From Curvularia sp. ZM96 (taxonomy: Eukaryota > Ascomycota > Dothideomycetes > Pleosporales > Pleosporaceae), in the NCBI GenBank assembly GCA_022457065.1, contig JAJGBQ010000007.1, forward strand, positions 1,364,001 through 1,428,000: DNA of 64,000 bases, written 5' to 3'. Below are positions 59,301 through 64,000 of this stretch, piece after piece. The notes under the pieces are model-generated. The model had not been told where the DNA came from. It searched no databases and worked only from the letters and a program-made list of their open reading frames with translations. Numbering within the stretch: position 1 is the stretch's first letter; every line of letters starts with the position of its first letter. The translations under genes and the position numbers were made by a program.

Positions 59301-59571
59301 CGAGAAAAACTCAAGCAGCAACAGTACAACCGACGACGTCGAGACGGGTCTTGCACGGCGCCAAAGCAGCAGCAGCGACGACAACTCGACGCGCCCTACC
59401 AGCAACACCAGTTCCAAAGAAAAAGACAAGGGTAAAGGCAAAGCTCCCGTCGAAGTCAGCGTATATGGCATGCACACTTTTGCCTCTGCAACCTCCGTCA
59501 ACGACGACACCGACTCGCAGGCGAACCGGAGTCGAGCTGCGAGTCCCATGGTGAGCCGTTTCAGCGGCTAG
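56329..59571 (+). CDS. Fusion of secreted GH16-like domain and membrane acyltransferase-3 domain
   Basis: Exons 56329-56544 and 56599-59571, giving 1062 residues. The signal peptide MYFSSLLGLALVHILPALA is followed by DNCTCGFYDG and an extracellular region to about 340. That region resembles GH16 laminarinase/Crh folds: YREGASPDN, a GTAASMMWKYNETEVTE strand where the GH16 acids would be (E147, E149, E152), and WDFTEYRIDWTADDITFYI. One membrane helix at about 345-370 leads to a Ser/Pro-rich linker. The acyltransferase-3 domain spans about 534-930: RIDHLAGLTALCSLVV, RRTPRLMIPVAAVALLEYFF and about ten helices. The tail is acidic/serine-rich. It could bind or cut a glucan outside while acylating a polymer at the membrane. 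The catalytic D of ExDxxE is E here, so hydrolysis is uncertain. Confidence 0.85.
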
Positions 59572-61252
59572 GAATTTCATTCTTGTTCCTTTTTTTAACT
59601 ACTTTTTGCTTGTTCATTTTCCAAATGTGGAATGTTGCATAGGTCATCAGCCTCACTCTCTCTTGTGTTTTGTATGTGTGGAATGGAGGGAAAGCGGAGG
59701 AAAGTTGTCTAGATGAAATCACGGAGTGAGGAAGACTTTTCTCATGCGTCGTTCTTTTGATAAGTCGATTAATGTGATATCTTTGTGTTTAATCCTTTCT
59801 AAGATATGTGCATGTCTTTCTCAGGTGACTTTGGTGAGGCGAGGTGAACGAGGCTGATGGAGAGAAAGAAAAAAAAAATGAGGCTGTCAAGATGGTGGCT
59901 TTCCCCATTCCACCGTTTCGCAATCCGGTTGTTGCAAGAACTCTTTTTGTTGCTTTTTGTTTCCTCTTGTCCCCTTCAGTCACATTGCCTTTTTCCCCCG
60001 GACCATGCCGTTGATATTTTGTTTTGCTCCTTCTCTTTTCTTCTCGCGTTTCCTGTGCTCTGCTGTAATTCCCCTAAGTTTAACAAATACAGGGCTGACC
60101 AGATTGTCGATCGCGCTATAAATACATGCCGTGATCATGCCACTTTTTTCTTTACTTTTTGGCTGTTGATATACATGACGGCTTCGTCGTGTGCATGCTT
60201 GAAACGTGAGTTTTGAAACGTCATTTTTCTTCGTATGAGTGGGAGGTGTAGGACACGGAGAATGGAGTCCTTCTTTTGTGCTCGTGTGTTTTATGCGTGC
60301 AGGGAAAGGGGCGAAAGAGGATCGGTTACGTGTTTTATGAATTTAGTTTTCCTTTCGTGACCAAGATAGGATATGGTAGGGTTTTTTGCGGTCGTTTGTT
60401 GTGCTGCTGAGGGCCGTTTGCGGTTGCGCGATGACTCTATGTTTGTATGTATGCGTGATACAGCTAAGAGGACAAACAGTCTTACAAGTCTAATTATCTA
60501 GCCTATTTTATCATGCACAAATACTGTAATATCTTGTATCTTACCATCAAGCAATCGTCTCCTCCGTGGTCGGGTGGGCTCCTAGCAGGGCACTGGGTGG
60601 GTACCAAATAACGAACATTAGACTGCTAACAGGGCCCATAGGGGTGAAAGTGCTACCGGCGAGAGCATTCAATAATATTAACCCACTCAGTGCCTCCATA
60701 ATATGGGTTGCTAAGCTAGGAGGGCTTCCGTTCGAATCTGGACGGTTGCTGGAGCAACAGATGCGGAGGGATGATTGCTTGATTTTTGCCTTTTTTGCAT
60801 GTGAAGGTGAATGTGAAGTTGAAGGTGAATGAACATGGCTGACAACAGGATGATTGACTGTAGTATATAGATATCAATCTCTAACAAGCAAGTTCTTAAT
60901 ACAATTTTAGGACTTAATAAGGTGGTATTCCTTCAGACAATGTTTCGCATGTCCACGGAGTAAGATCCACGGAGCGAGATCTACGGTGCAAGAGGAAGAC
61001 ATCGACTCCGCGGAAACAGGCAAGTGATTTATTCTCTAGGCGGTCCGATTTAGGCTTCAGCAATCACGCAAGTTAATAGAGAGATGTGGAAAAAAGCTGT
61101 TATTTGTTTATCTCCAGCCATTACAGCACATTACTCTCCGTATCTCTGATTAATAAGAAGAATCGGTATTCTCTTTACCTTGCTGCCCCATTGTCACAAT
61201 AGAAAAAACGTCATCTATCTAGAAATAATCAAACGACAGCACGAAGACTAAT
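59572..61252. other. Convergent intergenic region fusion gene-dga1
   Basis: 1.7 kb, T-rich near the fusion gene. A short imperfect 15-base tandem (TCCACGGAGTAAGAT-like, about three copies) lies at 60952-60996. An 88-codon plus-strand frame at 60566 has no signature. No RNA gene is supported. Confidence 0.55.
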
Positions 61253-62788
61253 TTACTCGACAATCTCAAGCTCGCCCGTCCGGTGCTTGGCAAATGTATC
61301 CTTGTGCTCGTCCCATATGCGCATCAGCTCATCCACGTACTGTTGATGGACCTGATTGATGTAGTCGTTATCGGGGTGTTGGTCCTGCACCACTCTGACT
61401 GGACGTCCAACCACGATGTTGATTGGCCTGCGGTAGGGCATCATACCAACATCGTAGTTGAAAACACCGCGAGCGTGGAAGATTGGAACGGTGAAGCCCA
61501 GGAACTTCTTGACCAGCATCTGGAATCGGTGAATATAAGGATGCGACTCAGTATCGACTTGGTCGTAGATGTCGTTTTCGCCAAATGCAAGAACAGGAAC
61601 GAGATCGGCACCGGTACGGATGGCCATTTTCACAAAGCCTTTGCGGCGTCGGAGAACAAGTTTGATTACGCCAGGGCGGGCATCGAGAGATTCGCTGGCG
61701 CCACCAACGACAATGGTGATGGCGCGGCCCATGCCTTCGCCATTTTGGCCGCCTTTGGACAGAATGTTCTCGCAGGACTCGCGCGATACAGAAGCCATGC
61801 CCAGACGGAGAGCATACTCGCGGTAAATCGGATAGCGGAAGTTGGAGTCAAGAGTCAACAAGGCGTTTGTGATGCCAGGAAACAGCTGGGAGAAGCCGAG
61901 AGCTTCCGTAGCAAAGGCAGCAAAGGCGCCATGTGAGATGATGCCATGCGGGTGGTAACCGAAAATGTACTTTCTCGTTGGCTCCAACTCCTGCGAACGG
62001 TGTAGACGGGCTGGAAAATACGATGCAAAGAGCGACCAGACTGGTAGTCGTCGAAACCATTCGCTCCGAAGAGAAAGCTCTCCTGATGTTCCAGCATTGG
62101 AGAAGAGAACGTAGACGGTATACGGGAGAAGGATGGGCCAGAGCAGTGGTATGCTGCAGAGGAAGAAGAAAATGGCGAGACTTCCGACGATGCTGAGCGT
62201 ATGCATGAGCACGGCGAGGGTCTGGAGACGGCGTTGTAGGGGCACGTTCATGGGAGCAAATCGTATCCTAGAGGTGTCAGTACTGCGTCTTGACAACTAT
62301 CGAGCATACATGTCGACTCACTTGCTCTTGGACCATCCTGCGCCAGCCTGCCGTCCCGTCGTGAGCTCCGAGTTCCTGCGCTTGCGGTCAATTCTTCTGT
62401 CCTTCTCCGGGAGCTCAACGTCCTGTGAAGGTTTCACACTGGTTAGCGCATCGCCATTGCCATTTGTATGACTCTCAAACATGTCTTTGGGCGGCTGATT
62501 GTCTTGCGTGTGGTTGGAGGATCTGCGAGAGCTGCGCGACGACACGCGGCGATGGCCTCGTGCTGTCGGGCTTTTAGGAGACCCGTCCTGGCCCACGCCT
62601 TCGTGCGATGTCTTTTCCTCGTCCGAGGTGGGATGTATGCCATTGGTCTTTACCTCGTCGGTGGTGCCATTAGCATGTGATTGTGGGCCCGACTCGAGAG
62701 CCTCTTCGGCAGCGTCCGCATACGACTTGGGGGGCAGGTTGTGCTCGGCGCGCTCCTTAGGCACCGAGGGCTCGGGGTTCAACGACAT
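61253..62788 (-). CDS. dga1: Diacylglycerol O-acyltransferase, DGAT2 family
   Basis: Exons 62788-62322 and 62267-61253, giving 493 residues. The first 155 residues are polar, low complexity and basic at the end. They lead into two membrane segments (LQTLAVLMHTLSIVGSLAIF, PLLWPILLPYTVYVLF). The DGAT2 signature YIFGYHPHGIISHGAF has the catalytic histidine near residue 260. Further conserved blocks are GGASESLDARPG, LVLRRRKGFVKMAIRTGADLVPVLAFGE and PINIVVGRPVRV. The enzyme makes triacylglycerol from diacylglycerol and acyl-CoA at the ER and lipid droplets. The long N-terminal extension is beyond the core family and may be regulatory. The start was placed at the first ATG of the exon (62788), as the codon further upstream is TTG. 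Confidence 0.94.
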
Positions 62789-63369
62789 GGCTAGCAATGG
62801 ACGGGCGTAGGAGCGAGTTGGGCGAGCAGTGGATTCGGAGCGAGGTTGTCAGGACGTGTCTGGGGTTTTGTTGGGTGACATAGCGCGCATTACATTCCGC
62901 GTGGAAATGACGTTGTCTGTGGCGGCAGGAGCCCCAGTCTAATACGGACCGCCGGCAGCGTCGATCACCGACGACACAGCGCGCCATCACATGTCAGACC
63001 AGACGACTCGGATGGGATTTTATAAGATGAGAGCTGTGCCGGGTTGTAGACCACTGAGACTTACTGCGGGTTATGCTTGCATCTCATGAGTAGAGAGCAC
63101 GCAGTTCTTGCAATGTCGTGGGGCGCTAGCACGTGTGGCGCATGGCCGACCGAGGCTTCACAGCCTTATCCACGACTTCGCCACTCTTTGATTCGCCAGT
63201 ATCAGGACATGTTCTTACTTGAGTGGTAATGACACTCTTTTTCCAGGCAACTGTCTTTCGAAAGACTCTTCCACCAGACTGACATCCCGTATACCCTTTC
63301 TTGTGTACAAATCTGGAAATACCGCCGTGTGAAATAAAAGAGAAGCAAAAGAGAAGGACTCACAAGACC
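62789..63369. promoter_or_regulatory. Divergent intergenic region dga1 and STK19-family gene
   Basis: 581 bases between divergent starts. One CCGAGG lies at 63150-63155. No conserved frame. Confidence 0.45.
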
Positions 63370-64000
63370 ATGTCTCTCCAAGCCACCGCAGCACATTCAT
63401 CCCGCATCACAAAACCCAGACGGAAGAGCGCAGTCGCTGCACTAGGGCTAAGACGGAAGACTTCCTCTCCATCAACCGCAACCCCAAAGCGACTATCCTT
63501 GCCATCTGAAACATCAACCACCTACGACGATGAAGAACCACTCGACGACACTGGCGTTATAGCCTCCCTCGCCAGTGACCTCAACTTCCGCGATGTGCCC
63601 CAGTACATGGAATACATCCGCACCACCATGTTCAGCCCCATGCCCTCGAAAACCGGTATGAACTCGACCCGGATAGCAGAAGTGCTTAATTTCAGAGAGA
63701 GACTGCCGCCCTTCGTAACAATAGCGCATATAGAAGCACTAAGCACATCGCCAACACGAACTGAGCGGGATATAGCCGAATTATCAAGAGCGGGTATCTT
63801 GCGCCGAGTCACGATACCGCATCGTGGTGTTGGTGCTGCGGCGGTGGGCGATGGCGTGGCTTCTGTACGGGAGTGGCAGAGTCTGATACAAGCGCATCAA
63901 GAGGTTCCAGAGGACTTGAAAGGTATATCCTTCACTTCCCCCCTTGTAGCAAAACACCAGTGTTAACTTTCACTTACAGCAAAATACATCTCCGCCTTGA
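63370..64000 (+). CDS. STK19-family protein, 5' part (runs off the window)
   Basis: Exon 1 is 63370-63922, phase 1. Exon 2 starts at 63980 after a GTATAT...TTACAG intron and continues beyond the window. The visible product (about 190 residues) has a basic, Ser-rich N-terminus, then FRDVPQYMEYIRTTMFSPMP and RERLPPFVTIAHIEALSTSP. It continues with TERDIAELSRAGILRRVTIP and VREWQSLIQ, as in the STK19 winged-helix family. Despite the human name, kinase activity is disputed, and the human protein acts in transcription-coupled repair. A DNA-binding or repair role is family-based inference. The ATG at 63370 is preferred over one 23 codons upstream. The C-terminus is missing only because the window ends. 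Confidence 0.82.

Noticed and set aside
60566..60832. 88-codon plus-strand frame downstream of the fusion gene
   Set aside because: No signature, atypical context, and lies between two 3' ends.
63150..63155. CCGAGG upstream of dga1 as a fatty-acid response site
   Set aside because: A single 6-mer; similar lone copies occur elsewhere (for example 23162-23167 before set1), consistent with chance.

Overview
This is nuclear DNA from a filamentous ascomycete. The genes have short (about 50-110 base) spliceosomal introns with GTAAGT-like donors and CTAAC-type branch sites. Gene content points to Ascomycota: Eaf1/Vid21, Set1, Mak11, a Vhc1-type SLC12 transporter, Gfa1, fungal lumazine synthase, an Erd1-type EXS protein and Dal5-like MFS. 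The mix of compact gene-rich DNA with one AT-rich, repeat-bearing island fits Pleosporales/Dothideomycetes, but I cannot prove the order or species from the sequence. I resolved 22 protein-coding genes by joining exons across splice sites with phase bookkeeping. I also call one very small candidate gene, and one gene runs off the right edge.

Layout. 1-6742: Eaf1/Vid21 (minus) and the ribosome-assembly WD40 protein Mak11 (plus), divergent. 6743-9148: an AT-rich island with no conserved gene. It holds a 138-base TA-flanked inverted-repeat element, a possible solo LTR, an open frame for a tiny cysteine-rich secreted peptide, and a 458-base hAT-like inverted-repeat element. 9149-16352: a divergent pair of membrane transporters, a cation-chloride cotransporter homolog and a vacuolar amino-acid transporter. 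16353-22463: a 2.4 kb gene-free stretch, then Gfa1 (hexosamine/chitin precursor) and lumazine synthase. 23727-27428: Set1 H3K4 methyltransferase. 28608-31039: an Erd1-like EXS protein and a small membrane-anchored protein.

31421-34720: a divergent thioesterase and 4-coumarate-type acyl-CoA ligase. They share a 373-base promoter with three CCTCGG motifs, and both proteins end in PTS1-like tripeptides (AKI and AKL). 34984-42907: an unrecognised protein, ribosomal protein eL36, a thioredoxin-fold/PITH protein lacking the CxxC cysteines, a TUG/UBX4-type Cdc48 adaptor and a coiled-coil protein. 43221-49894: a second AKL-ending acyl-CoA ligase, a CorA-like protein and an anion:cation-symporter MFS.

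50377-59571: three genes that look like an extracellular polysaccharide locus. They are an acyltransferase-3 membrane protein, a processive family-2 glycosyltransferase, and a fusion of a secreted GH16-like domain to a membrane acyltransferase-3 domain. 61253-64000: a DGAT2 triacylglycerol synthase and the 5' part of an STK19-family gene.

The clearest functional themes are acyl-CoA/lipid metabolism (two ligases, a thioesterase, DGAT2) and cell-surface glycan synthesis (Gfa1, the GT2/GH16-acyltransferase group). The polysaccharide-like trio and the peroxisome-directed divergent pair are the best candidates for follow-up.
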